Notes under the pieces: model-generated
The model's database searches: none
Seen by the model: the letters and a program-made list of their open reading frames with translations, nothing else
Told to the model about the DNA's origin: nothing
Translations under genes and position numbers: made by a program
In this document: positions 1 through 5,786 of the stretch, in pieces
How positions within the stretch are numbered: position 1 is the stretch's first letter
Layout: every line of letters starts with the position of its first letter
NCBI GenBank assembly: GCA_958431815.1
Contig: CAUASB010000020.1
Span: 1-14,830, forward strand
Direction: 5' to 3'
Source: an uncultured Eggerthella sp.
GTDB lineage: Bacteria; Actinomycetota; Coriobacteriia; Coriobacteriales; Eggerthellaceae
Length of the DNA: 14,830 bases

Positions 1-181
1 GGGCCGATTGCAAGGGGGTTTCCGGCCAGACGCCCCGAGAATGCGGCTCTTCCCTTTGAAATGCCAGGTCATAGGCTTGTTTTTCCATGTGGAGGATTTG
101 TGAACAAAAGAGGACCGTGTTACCATCTGGCACGTTTTCGGCACCATGCACAATCGGTATTCCAGGGCGTATATTTCTCAT
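1..181 (-). CDS. Possible 5' part of an unidentified gene, cut by the left window edge
   Basis: On the minus strand an ATG at 181-179 opens a frame that stays free of stops for 60 codons to the window edge. It begins MRNIRPGIPIVHGAEN and continues with a stretch containing VLFCSQILHMEKQAYDL. The composition looks like a soluble protein, with no membrane segment. I do not recognise the family. There is no clear ribosome binding site before the ATG, and the opposite strand is also open over this stretch, so coding is not proven. If real, it is transcribed divergently from the fabK-like gene, and both would share the short AT-rich gap at 182-241. The start may also lie elsewhere. Confidence 0.35.
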   Translation of the reverse strand, partial: MRNIRPGIPIVHGAENVPDGNTVLFCSQILHMEKQAYDLAFQREEPHSRGVWPETPLQSA

Positions 182-193
182 TGCTTAATAATG

Positions 194-221
194 TTATGCT
201 TCGCTTATGCTCAAAATTGAG
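194..221. promoter_or_regulatory. Direct and inverted repeats in the gap upstream of the fabK-like gene
   Basis: The heptamer TTATGCT occurs at 194-200 and again at 205-211, a period of 11 bp or about one helical turn. It is followed at once by CTCAAAATTGAG (210-221), an inverted repeat with 5-bp arms. The stretch ends about 20 bp before the ribosome binding site of the gene at 254. The TATGCT hexamers resemble -10 elements, but I see no good -35 at the right distance. A promoter or operator is therefore only a suggestion. Confidence 0.25.
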
Positions 222-253
222 TAGTGGGATCACATAGCTATGGAGGGAAGCTT

Positions 254-1192
254 ATGAAAACCGAACTTTGCGACTTGCTTGGCATTGAATATCCAATTAT
301 CCAGGGTGCTATGGCGCATATTACTGACGGCAAATTTGCCGCTGCCGTTTCCAATGCTGGCGGTCTGGGCGTTATCCAATGCGGATTCGACACCCCAGAA
401 TATATGCGTGAGGAAATTAAAACGGCACGTTCGCTGACCGATAAGCCTTTTGCCGTGAATTTGATCATGGAAAACAATCGCATTGACGAGATCGCTGACG
501 TTTGCATCGAGGAAAATGTTCAGATTTGCACAGTCTCGGCAGGGAACCCGGCATCCATCGTGCCCAAACTCGCCGATGCGGGAATCAAAGCAATCGTTCT
601 TGTTCCTCACGCCCGCGCAGCGAAGAAGATGGAAAAGCTTGGTGCAGCTGCGGTGATCTGCGAAGGCATAGAGGGCGGTGGGCATATTGGCTCCATGACG
701 ACCCTTCCCCTTGTTGCCCAAGTTGTTGAAGCGGTCGATATTCCCGTAATCGCAGCTGGCGGCTTTGCAAATGGTAGGGGCCTGCTTGCCGCGTTGGCTC
801 TTGGCTGCGTTGGCATTCAGATGGGAACCATATTCCTTGCGTCCGAAGAATGCACGGTATCCGATATCTACAAAAAGCTTATCGTCGAATCGAAGGATAA
901 CGCCACGGTTCTTTCCGGCATCCCAGGCAAAAAGCAGGTTCGCTGCATCAAGAACCCCTTCACTGACGGTTTTTGGGAACGGTATTATGCCGGCGCATCC
1001 GAAGAGGAACTCAACGATTACTGCACGGGTTCCATTGCTCGCGCACATAACGGCGATTACCAAAATGGCGCCTTTTCTGCAGGTATGATTTCCCCTGTCA
1101 TCAAGGAAGTTAAGCCTGTTGCCAAGATCATCACCGATGTCATGGACGAGGCAGATGCCGCATACGCAGAGTTGAAGCGTATCTACGGGTAA
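254..1192 (+). CDS. fabK: FabK-type flavin enoyl-ACP reductase / nitronate monooxygenase family protein
   Basis: This 312-residue TIM-barrel flavoprotein matches the FabK / 2-nitropropane dioxygenase family over its whole length. FabK reduces trans-2-enoyl-ACP with NAD(P)H and FMN, the last step of each fatty acid elongation cycle in the cytoplasm. Visible family motifs are the N-terminal GIEYPIIQGAMA, AGNPASIVPKL, the glycine-rich EGGGHIG, IPVIAAGGFA, and GTIFLASEE in the phosphate-binding half. The histidine of GGGHIG is residue 144, the same number as the catalytic histidine of pneumococcal FabK. I chose the ATG at 254 because GGAGGG (242-247) lies six bases upstream; a GTG at 224 is in frame but has no such site. 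It leads a run of four genes, with the next start nine bases after its stop. Nitronate monooxygenase activity cannot be excluded from sequence alone. Confidence 0.85.
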   Translation: MKTELCDLLGIEYPIIQGAMAHITDGKFAAAVSNAGGLGVIQCGFDTPEYMREEIKTARSLTDKPFAVNLIMENNRIDEIADVCIEENVQICTVSAGNPASIVPKLADAGIKAIVLVPHARAAKKMEKLGAAAVICEGIEGGGHIGSMTTLPLVAQVVEAVDIPVIAAGGFANGRGLLAALALGCVGIQMGTIFLASEECTVSDIYKKLIVESKDNATVLSGIPGKKQVRCIKNPFTDGFWERYYAGASEEELNDYCTGSIARAHNGDYQNGAFSAGMISPVIKEVKPVAKIITDVMDEADAAYAELKRIYG

Positions 1193-1201
1193 AGCGCAAT
1201 C

Positions 1202-1558
1202 ATGACAAAACATCTTCTTGACGCCAAGGACGAAAAAAGGCTTGAGCAAGACGAAAAGACCTTGATGGCCATGGCGCGTATCTACTGCCATGGCCATCAT
1301 CATATTTCAAGGCAGTCAAAGACCCTTTGCCCCGAATGCTCTTCGGCACTTGCTTACTCGCTCGAGCGAACGCGTAAATGCCCGCAAAAGCACCGAGGAA
1401 CCTGCGACACCTGCCAAATCCAATGCTACAAACCAGCAATGAGGGAAAAGATCCGCACGATAATGGCCTATAGCGGGCCGCGCATGATTGCCCACCATCC
1501 AGTAATAGCTTTACGTCATCTCTACCGAAAACAAATCAACAAGCAAGGACGACTATGA
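1202..1558 (+). CDS. ygbA: YgbA-family cysteine-rich protein (nitrous oxide-stimulated promoter family)
   Basis: A 118-residue protein with the conserved core of the YgbA_NO family: CYKPAMREKIR at about residues 75-85, followed by YSGPRM and HPVIALRHL. The family name comes from Escherichia coli ygbA, whose expression responds to nitric oxide through NsrR; its role there has been tied to nitrosative stress recovery and iron. Cysteines sit at 29, 43, 46, 60, 68, 71 and 75, including CPEC and CDTC pairs, which could bind a metal or iron-sulphur cluster; that is inference. There is no signal peptide or membrane segment. The start lies nine bases after the fabK-like stop, with only a weak ribosome binding site. 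The end overlaps the next gene by four bases (ATGA at 1555-1558), implying coupled translation. The family assignment is firm, the function is not. Confidence 0.85.
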   Translation: MTKHLLDAKDEKRLEQDEKTLMAMARIYCHGHHHISRQSKTLCPECSSALAYSLERTRKCPQKHRGTCDTCQIQCYKPAMREKIRTIMAYSGPRMIAHHPVIALRHLYRKQINKQGRL

Positions 1559-2106
1559 ACACCGTTGACGAAATCATGGCCTTCAACAAAAAATTCGTGG
1601 CAGAGGAAGGCTACCTTAAATACTCAACCGACAAGTACCCCGACAAAAAGCTCGCCATTGTCAGTTGCATGGACACGCGCCTGACGGAGCTGCTTCCCGC
1701 AGCACTTGGGCTGAAGAACGGTGACGCGAAGATAATCAAAAACGCTGGGGGAGTAATCTCTCACCCCTTTGGAAGCGTGATCAGAAGTCTGCTGGTTGCT
1801 GTATTCGAGCTCGGCGTTGAAACAATTATGGTGATCGGCCACAGCAATTGCGGAGCTCAGCATATGAACGCCGATAGCATGATCAAGCATATGCTCAATG
1901 CGGGAATATCCCAGGACCACATAGACATGATGCACTACTGCGGAATCGATTTCGAAACCTGGCTGCAAGGGTTCGGGGACGGCGAAGAAAGCGTAAGGGA
2001 AACTGTTCGAACCATTGCCCACCATCCCTTGATCCCTGAGACCATCGAGGTACGTGGATTTATCATCGATTCAACCACAGGGGAGCTAACCCCCGTCGAA
2101 GCCTAG
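1555..2106 (+). CDS. Beta-class carbonic anhydrase
   Basis: This 183-residue cytoplasmic zinc enzyme interconverts CO2 and bicarbonate. The beta-class signature is complete: Cys38, Asp40 and Arg42 in SCMDTRL, then His96 and Cys99 in GHSNCGA. Cys38, His96 and Cys99 are the expected zinc ligands, and the Asp40-Arg42 pair is the catalytic dyad. NAGG at 63-66 is also typical. The length suits the short bacterial and archaeal-like (Cab-type) branch rather than the longer E. coli Can type. The ATG at 1555 overlaps the ygbA stop and has AAGGAC at 1545-1550. The next gene starts ten bases after its stop. Bicarbonate is the substrate of acetyl-CoA carboxylase, so co-transcription with a fatty-acid reductase is metabolically sensible, though not proof of a link. 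Confidence 0.93.
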   Translation: MNTVDEIMAFNKKFVAEEGYLKYSTDKYPDKKLAIVSCMDTRLTELLPAALGLKNGDAKIIKNAGGVISHPFGSVIRSLLVAVFELGVETIMVIGHSNCGAQHMNADSMIKHMLNAGISQDHIDMMHYCGIDFETWLQGFGDGEESVRETVRTIAHHPLIPETIEVRGFIIDSTTGELTPVEA

Positions 2107-2115
2107 GAGCCGAAC

Positions 2116-2940
2116 ATGAAACTCGGTTTTGTTGGAGCAGGAAAAGTAGGATGTTCTTTGGGGCGTTACTTCGCACGAGAGCATCAAATTGTTGGTTATG
2201 CAAGCAGAACGCCCTCTTCGGCCGAGCATGCAGCAAAGCTAACTTCATCGAAGGCATTCAGCAATGGAGCAAGACTGCTCAACGAATGCGATGCCCTGTT
2301 TATCACGACCCCTGACGGACAGATTGTGCCCACATGGCAGGAAATCGAAGCGCAATGCGATGATGGAGCGCTAAGGGGAAAGCTAATTTGCCATTGCAGT
2401 GGAGCCCTACCCTCCACCGAGCTTGCCGGCTGCAACGCGCGAGGCGCTTACGCCTATTCGATTCACCCCCTTTTTGCCATCCCCTCGAAAACTACCAGCA
2501 CAGAAGAGCTTTCGAAAGCGTTTTTCGCCATTGAGGGAAACGAGGAAAGGCTCAACGATGCGATTTCGATCGTGGCGGCAATGGGCAACCCCTACCAGGT
2601 AATCGAGACCGCGCAAAAAGCTCGTTACCATGCAGCTGCCGCCTTGGCATCGAACCATGTGGTTGCGCTTTATCGCCTTGCGTGTGATGAATTGGCAAAA
2701 TGCGGTTTCACCCCTGAAGGAGCAGAGCGAGCGGTGGCCCACCTTTTCTTGGGAAACGCCATGCACATTGCAGAAAAAGGAACGGTTGCAGCGCTTACCG
2801 GTCCCGCCGAACGGGGGGATATGGCAACCATAGAAAAACACCTCGCATGCTTGGATGGACAAACGCGCGAGGTGTATCAAATTCTAAACGATACGCTACT
2901 CAAAATCGCAGAAGAAAAGCATCGCAAGGAGCAAGGCTGA
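2116..2940 (+). CDS. Rossmann-like and DUF2520 domain protein (putative NAD(P)-dependent oxidoreductase)
   Basis: A 274-residue protein. The N-terminus is a dinucleotide-binding fold, with G7-A-G9-K-V-G12 after the first beta strand and YASRTP about 20 residues later. The strand with LFITTPDGQI and the CHCSGALPS segment match the Rossmann-like half of this family. The C-terminal half contains YSIHPLFAIP, AIEGNE and KARYHAAAALASNH, typical of DUF2520, a helical domain related to those of 6-phosphogluconate and ketopantoate reductase-like proteins. The substrate is unknown. In other bacteria such proteins are often found near pantothenate genes, but none is seen here. The ribosome site AGGAG (2105-2109) overlaps the stop of the carbonic anhydrase gene, so it belongs to the same operon. 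It is the last gene; I see no strong terminator before the convergent gene at 3020. Confidence 0.85.
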   Translation: MKLGFVGAGKVGCSLGRYFAREHQIVGYASRTPSSAEHAAKLTSSKAFSNGARLLNECDALFITTPDGQIVPTWQEIEAQCDDGALRGKLICHCSGALPSTELAGCNARGAYAYSIHPLFAIPSKTTSTEELSKAFFAIEGNEERLNDAISIVAAMGNPYQVIETAQKARYHAAAALASNHVVALYRLACDELAKCGFTPEGAERAVAHLFLGNAMHIAEKGTVAALTGPAERGDMATIEKHLACLDGQTREVYQILNDTLLKIAEEKHRKEQG

Positions 2941-3019
2941 ATTCCTGGCTTTTGCCAATATCAGCCGCAGCCCCGCTCGGCAGTAGACAAAAAGGTTGCC
3001 GCTCTAGCGTGTCGAAGCT

Positions 3020-4177
3020 TCAGCTAGATGCACCATGTGCTCTATTTTCCGACGCTGCATCGTCTTCATTGCCTTCATTTCCATCTGCAGTTGAAGGACC
3101 GCTAGAACACGGCACCTCCTTGCCACCAGACAAAACGGCAGGCGAGGCAACGCCCCAACCCGGCGCCTTAAAAGGAGCTGGTTTCGCCACGAAACCCGTG
3201 TTCGCATTGGGAATAGGCGAGGCAACCGATGGGGACTTCGCAAAATCGTATCGGGCAGTATCGGTCAAATCGTTTGAGGTGGCCGTCTTACCCTCTTTTT
3301 CTTCGGCGGAAGACGAACTACGGAACTGCGAATCAGCCGATGCGGGAACACTGCGGGAAAGCCGTTCGAAAGGCATAGGATCTTCCTGGCCACTCCATTT
3401 GCTTACCTCAAACTGACGAGTCCAATAGCCTAATGCGCGAATAGTTAAAGCGTTTTGCAGAGCAGTAGCAAAGAGAAATGCGAGAACGAAAGCTGCACCG
3501 ACCACCGCAAGCAGAATTGCAGCGAACATCGTCGACGAAGAATCGCCCGAGGCAAGCCAAATCAAACCGCCGCAAAAGAGCACAAGAAACGCCGCCAGAA
3601 CAAAAGCAGCAAAACATATAGCTGCCCCGATCAAAATGTTCATGCCCAAAATACGCAGTAGACCAATGAAGTCATAACGCATCATTGACCATATTTTTCG
3701 AATCTGAAAGCCTGACGAAAGCGTCCCATAAAGCGAAACGCGCATTGAACCGACCCAGACAAACAGTGCAGCAAGAAAAGCCAAGGCGATATTAGCTGAA
3801 GTTCCAACGAGCCAAAGCAACGCTCCCACAGCGATAAGCCAATAGCTGCCATGAGTCCCGAAAGCAAAAGGCGCCCCTGCACATGCTGATAGCAAAGAGC
3901 TAATGATACCAAGAACAAGGGAGGCAGCCACCGTAACAACAAGGATGAAAAAACCACGACGATACAAGGCGCCATCTTCATTGGCAAGCAGCTTATTAGG
4001 CAAGGGGCGATGAACGTTCCATGAGATGTCACGAGCCCACGAAAACAAATAGCCATAAAGAACTATCACGCCAAATACGGGAACAAGGCACAACACACCT
4101 AAGCGCAGAAGCGTGGAAGCCCAGCCCGGAGACTTAGTAACATCACCCCACGCGGCAGCAAAATATCCCTTTTCCAT
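3020..4177 (-). CDS. DUF4013-type multi-pass membrane protein with a low-complexity C-terminal tail
   Basis: A 385-residue protein. Residues 24-46, 74-97, 108-143, 168-202 and 216-240 are strongly hydrophobic, giving roughly five to seven membrane passes. The early pattern, a first membrane segment ending in GYLFSWARD followed by RPLPN and a short acidic linker before the next segment, resembles DUF4013 proteins of archaea and Gram-positive bacteria, whose function is unknown. From about residue 262 to the end the chain is hydrophilic and rich in Ser, Ala, Pro, Glu and Asn, probably disordered and cytoplasmic. I chose the ATG at 4177 because a perfect AAGGAGG lies just upstream on the minus strand; an upstream TTG at 4216 is in frame but lacks this site. 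It lies downstream of the rplL terminator and faces the fabK operon. Confidence 0.75.
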   Translation of the reverse strand: MEKGYFAAAWGDVTKSPGWASTLLRLGVLCLVPVFGVIVLYGYLFSWARDISWNVHRPLPNKLLANEDGALYRRGFFILVVTVAASLVLGIISSLLSACAGAPFAFGTHGSYWLIAVGALLWLVGTSANIALAFLAALFVWVGSMRVSLYGTLSSGFQIRKIWSMMRYDFIGLLRILGMNILIGAAICFAAFVLAAFLVLFCGGLIWLASGDSSSTMFAAILLAVVGAAFVLAFLFATALQNALTIRALGYWTRQFEVSKWSGQEDPMPFERLSRSVPASADSQFRSSSSAEEKEGKTATSNDLTDTARYDFAKSPSVASPIPNANTGFVAKPAPFKAPGWGVASPAVLSGGKEVPCSSGPSTADGNEGNEDDAASENRAHGASS

Positions 4178-4338
4178 CAGGACCTCCTTTTCATTAAGGA
4201 TGGCGCCCAATCGCAAGCGGGGCTACCGTCCATTGCAACACTATACGCATGCCCAGATAAAACACCCGTTGATTCAAAAGGACGTTTCCAAGATGCAACG
4301 TGGAAACCAGCAGGTTGCAGACTCAGGCATCTACAACT
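4178..4338 (-). promoter_or_regulatory. Upstream region of the DUF4013 gene with an inverted repeat
   Basis: No convincing gene lies here. GTTTCCA (4284-4290) and TGGAAAC (4301-4307) form a perfect 7-bp inverted repeat around a 10-base spacer, a spacing that suits either a protein-binding site or an RNA hairpin. On the minus strand TATAGT (complement of 4240-4245) is a reasonable -10 hexamer, placed about 40 bases downstream of the repeat, but its -35 is poor. If transcription starts there, the repeat would sit upstream of the promoter in an activator-like position. All of this is inference. Confidence 0.3.
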
Positions 4339-4370
4339 AAAAAAGCGCCCGGCATAAGCCGAGCGCTTTT
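4339..4370 (-). terminator. Intrinsic terminator of the rplJ-rplL operon
   Basis: AAAAGCGC (4341-4348) pairs with GCGCTTTT (4363-4370), and CGGC (4350-4353) pairs with GCCG (4358-4361) around an ATAA loop, with one mismatch between the two helices. Read on the minus strand, the stem is followed by an uninterrupted T run (complement of 4339-4344). It lies 24 bases past the rplL stop, as expected for the end of this operon. Confidence 0.85.
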
Positions 4371-4393
4371 CGGAAAGTACTCTAAAAAATGAG

Positions 4394-4768
4394 TTACTTC
4401 AGGGATACAGCAGCACCTGCGTCCTCGAGCTGAGCCTTGATTTCCTCAGCCTTGTCCTTAGCTACGCCTTCCTGAACGGGAGCAGGAGCAGACTCTACTA
4501 CTTCCTTAGCTTCCTTCAGGCCAAGACCGGTGATCTCACGGACAGCCTTGATAACAGCGATCTTGTTGTCGCCGAAGCCCTCGAGAACAACGTCGAACTC
4601 GGTCTTCTCAGCAGCAGCTTCGCCACCAGCAGCAGGAGCAGCAGCAACAGCAACAGGAGCAGCAGCGGATACGCCGAAGGTCTCCTCGATATCCTTTACG
4701 AGCTCAGAAGCCTCGAGCAGGGACATTTCCTTCAGAGCTTCGATGATCTCTTCGCGAGAAACAGCCAT
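4394..4768 (-). CDS. rplL: 50S ribosomal protein L7/L12
   Basis: This 124-residue stalk protein recruits and activates translation GTPases on the large ribosomal subunit. The sequence shows the standard order: an N-terminal dimerisation helix region (about 1-35, SREEIIEALKEMSLLEASEL), an Ala/Gly/Glu-rich hinge (about 36-58), and the globular C-terminal domain with EKTEFDVVLEGFG, KIAVIKAVREITGLGLKEAK and VVESAP. Length and order are normal. Translation starts at the ATG at 4768 behind AAAGGA. It follows rplJ after a 94-base spacer that contains two hairpins. The usual molar excess of L7/L12 over L10 is presumably set by stronger translation initiation here. Identification is certain. Confidence 0.98.
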   Translation of the reverse strand: MAVSREEIIEALKEMSLLEASELVKDIEETFGVSAAAPVAVAAAPAAGGEAAAEKTEFDVVLEGFGDNKIAVIKAVREITGLGLKEAKEVVESAPAPVQEGVAKDKAEEIKAQLEDAGAAVSLK

Positions 4769-4786
4769 GTTAGTTTCCTTTCGTTG

Positions 4787-4851
4787 GGCTGCAAACCCTT
4801 ATGCTTGCAGCCAGCATTTCATCAATTACTATGCAGCGCACTTTACGCTGC
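4787..4851 (-). other. Two stem-loops between rplJ and rplL
   Basis: In the 94-base spacer, GCAGCG (4833-4838) can pair with CGCTGC (4846-4851), and GGCTGCAA (4787-4794) with TTGCAGCC (4805-4812). Both arms are perfect. Neither stem is followed by a U run on the minus strand, so they are not obvious terminators. The second lies just before the rplL ribosome binding site and could act as an mRNA stabiliser or processing site between the two cistrons. Confidence 0.45.
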
Positions 4852-4862
4852 TTGAAGCATGC

Positions 4863-5384
4863 TTACGCAGCTTCCTTCTGGTCGGCAACGGCCTTGGTAA
4901 CCTGAGCCAGACCACGGGGTACCCCGTTGAGTGCGGTAGCAAGACCCTGAGCAACACCGTTGATTGCAGCAGCGATGTGTGCGTAGAGCTCTTCGCGAGA
5001 AGGCAGAGAAGCGATAGCTTCAACCTCAGCAGCGCTTACAGCAGCGCCTTCCATCAGACCACCCTTGATTTCGAGGGTTTCGTTGGTCTTGGAGAACTCC
5101 TTTACCGCCTTAGCGGCAGCAGCAATATCGTCACCAGCGAATACGAATGCGCTAGGACCATGCAGCATATCGTCGAGCGTAGGGAGCTCGGCATCGGAAA
5201 GAGCAATGTGCATGAGGGTGTTCTTGTAAACCTTCATGGAAGCGCCTGCTTCGCGAACAGCACGGCGAAGCTCCTGGGTCTCCTTTACGGTAAGACCGCA
5301 TGCGTCTACAACCCATACTGCGCCTGCGCTTTCGAGATCTTCCTTGATCTGTGCAAGTTTGGTTTCGTTCTTTACACTTGGCAT
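4863..5384 (-). CDS. rplJ: 50S ribosomal protein L10
   Basis: This 173-residue protein anchors the L7/L12 dimers to 23S rRNA to form the ribosomal stalk. Family features visible are the N-terminal KNETKLAQIKEDLESAGAVWVVD, the RRAVREAGASMKVYKNTLM segment around residues 40-60, FVFAGDD, and the C-terminal helical L7/L12-binding part with ALNGVPRGLAQV. The length is typical. The ATG at 5384 is preceded by a near-perfect AAGGAGG (complement of 5392-5398). In other bacteria L10 (with L7/L12) represses its own operon by binding the leader mRNA, and the leader here has the matching features. rplK and rplA are not in the window, because a divergent operon lies directly upstream, so rplJ-rplL is an operon of its own. 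Confidence 0.98.
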   Translation of the reverse strand: MPSVKNETKLAQIKEDLESAGAVWVVDACGLTVKETQELRRAVREAGASMKVYKNTLMHIALSDAELPTLDDMLHGPSAFVFAGDDIAAAAKAVKEFSKTNETLEIKGGLMEGAAVSAAEVEAIASLPSREELYAHIAAAINGVAQGLATALNGVPRGLAQVTKAVADQKEAA

Positions 5385-5598
5385 ATGTACACCTCCTTTT
5401 TCTCAAACTCGGGTTCCGCCCCGAATGGGTGGAGTCGTGCCTGAGAAAAGAAACGACCCCTTCCGTCCTAAGACGCAGGGGCCGTAAAGCGCGATACTTA
5501 TCGACCACCTCGGCGGGCCGCATAAAGCGATTAAACCTTTCGGTACCTGCTATCTTGAGCAGCGGAACTAGGTAAACAACAATGCTGTTAACAACAGC
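5385..5598 (-). ncRNA. L10-type ribosomal protein leader of rplJ-rplL
   Basis: The roughly 210-base untranslated leader on the minus strand carries elements typical of the L10 leader family. CTGCT-CAAGAT-AGCAG forms a short hairpin and is followed by GTACCGAAAGGTTTAATCGC, then CCGCCGAGGTGG, the conserved sequences of the L10-binding region in Gram-positive leaders. Downstream come a strong hairpin with a pyrimidine tail and the rplJ ribosome binding site. The leader begins where the good promoter at 5605-5632 would start transcription. I infer autoregulation by L10 or the L10-L7/L12 complex. The stretch 5385-5786 is the longest gap without a protein gene; it holds this leader, the rplJ promoter and the lut upstream region. 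Confidence 0.8.
5443..5484 (-). terminator. Attenuator-like hairpin in the rplJ leader
   Basis: On the minus strand CGGCCCCT pairs with AGGGGTCG (ends at 5484 and 5454; seven Watson-Crick pairs and one G-U), and inside it CGTC pairs with GACG around a TTAG loop. The stem is followed directly by TTTCTTTTCTC (complement of 5443-5453). This is the layout of an intrinsic terminator lying within a leader, about 60 bases before the rplJ start. It suggests that premature termination, in addition to translational control, sets rplJ-rplL expression. Confidence 0.6.
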
Positions 5599-5604
5599 CC
5601 TTAC

Positions 5605-5632
5605 ATATTACCTTGACGTCTCGTCATGTCAA
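5605..5632 (-). promoter_or_regulatory. Sigma-70-type promoter of rplJ-rplL
   Basis: On the minus strand a perfect TTGACA (-35, complement of 5627-5632) is followed after 16 bases by TAATAT (-10, complement of 5605-5610). The predicted start site, near 5598, lies at the first base of a hairpin that opens the leader RNA. TTGACGT (5613-5619) and ATGTCAA (5626-5632) also form an imperfect inverted repeat covering the -35 and spacer. This is the best promoter in the window, as expected for a ribosomal protein operon. Confidence 0.8.
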
Positions 5633-5786
5633 CACTCGATTTTGAAAAGCTCGTTATTTTCCCCTTATCGCCGAATATCGGCCTTTTATCACCGCTCACT
5701 TCCCCTGTCTTAGCGCCTACAAACATGTTCTTGAAAAACAGCGCGCAAACCCTGAATCTGGAAACGTCTATCGAGAAAGGACCCCT
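5633..5786 (+). promoter_or_regulatory. Upstream region of lutABC
   Basis: This 154-base stretch separates the rplJ promoter from lutA and must hold the lut promoter unless it overlaps the divergent one. I see no strong -35/-10 pair. TTGAAA occurs at 5642-5647 and again near 5734, each without a good -10. GCCGAATATCGGC (5670-5682) is a perfect inverted repeat with 5-bp arms and an AT-rich centre, followed by CTTTT; it could be an operator. The lutA ribosome site GAAAGGA is at 5775-5781. No GntR-type LutR regulator gene is present in the window. Confidence 0.3.

Noticed and set aside
224..253. Upstream GTG start for the fabK-like gene
   Set aside because: It adds ten residues without a ribosome site, while the ATG at 254 has GGAGGG six bases upstream and gives the expected His144 numbering.
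230..1303. 357-codon open frame on the minus strand opposite the fabK-like gene
   Set aside because: The plus strand encodes a full-length flavoprotein with the catalytic histidine in place; the antisense product has no recognisable features.
2946..2957. TGGC-TTTT-GCCA as terminator of the fabK operon
   Set aside because: The stem has only four pairs and no T run follows, so it cannot be called a terminator.
2847..3416. 189-codon plus-strand frame bridging the DUF2520 gene end and the DUF4013 tail
   Set aside because: It starts inside one real gene and runs antisense through the low-complexity tail of another, has no ribosome site and a biased serine/alanine composition.
4530..5444. 304-codon plus-strand frame across rplL and rplJ
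   Set aside because: It is antisense to two certain ribosomal protein genes and their leader.
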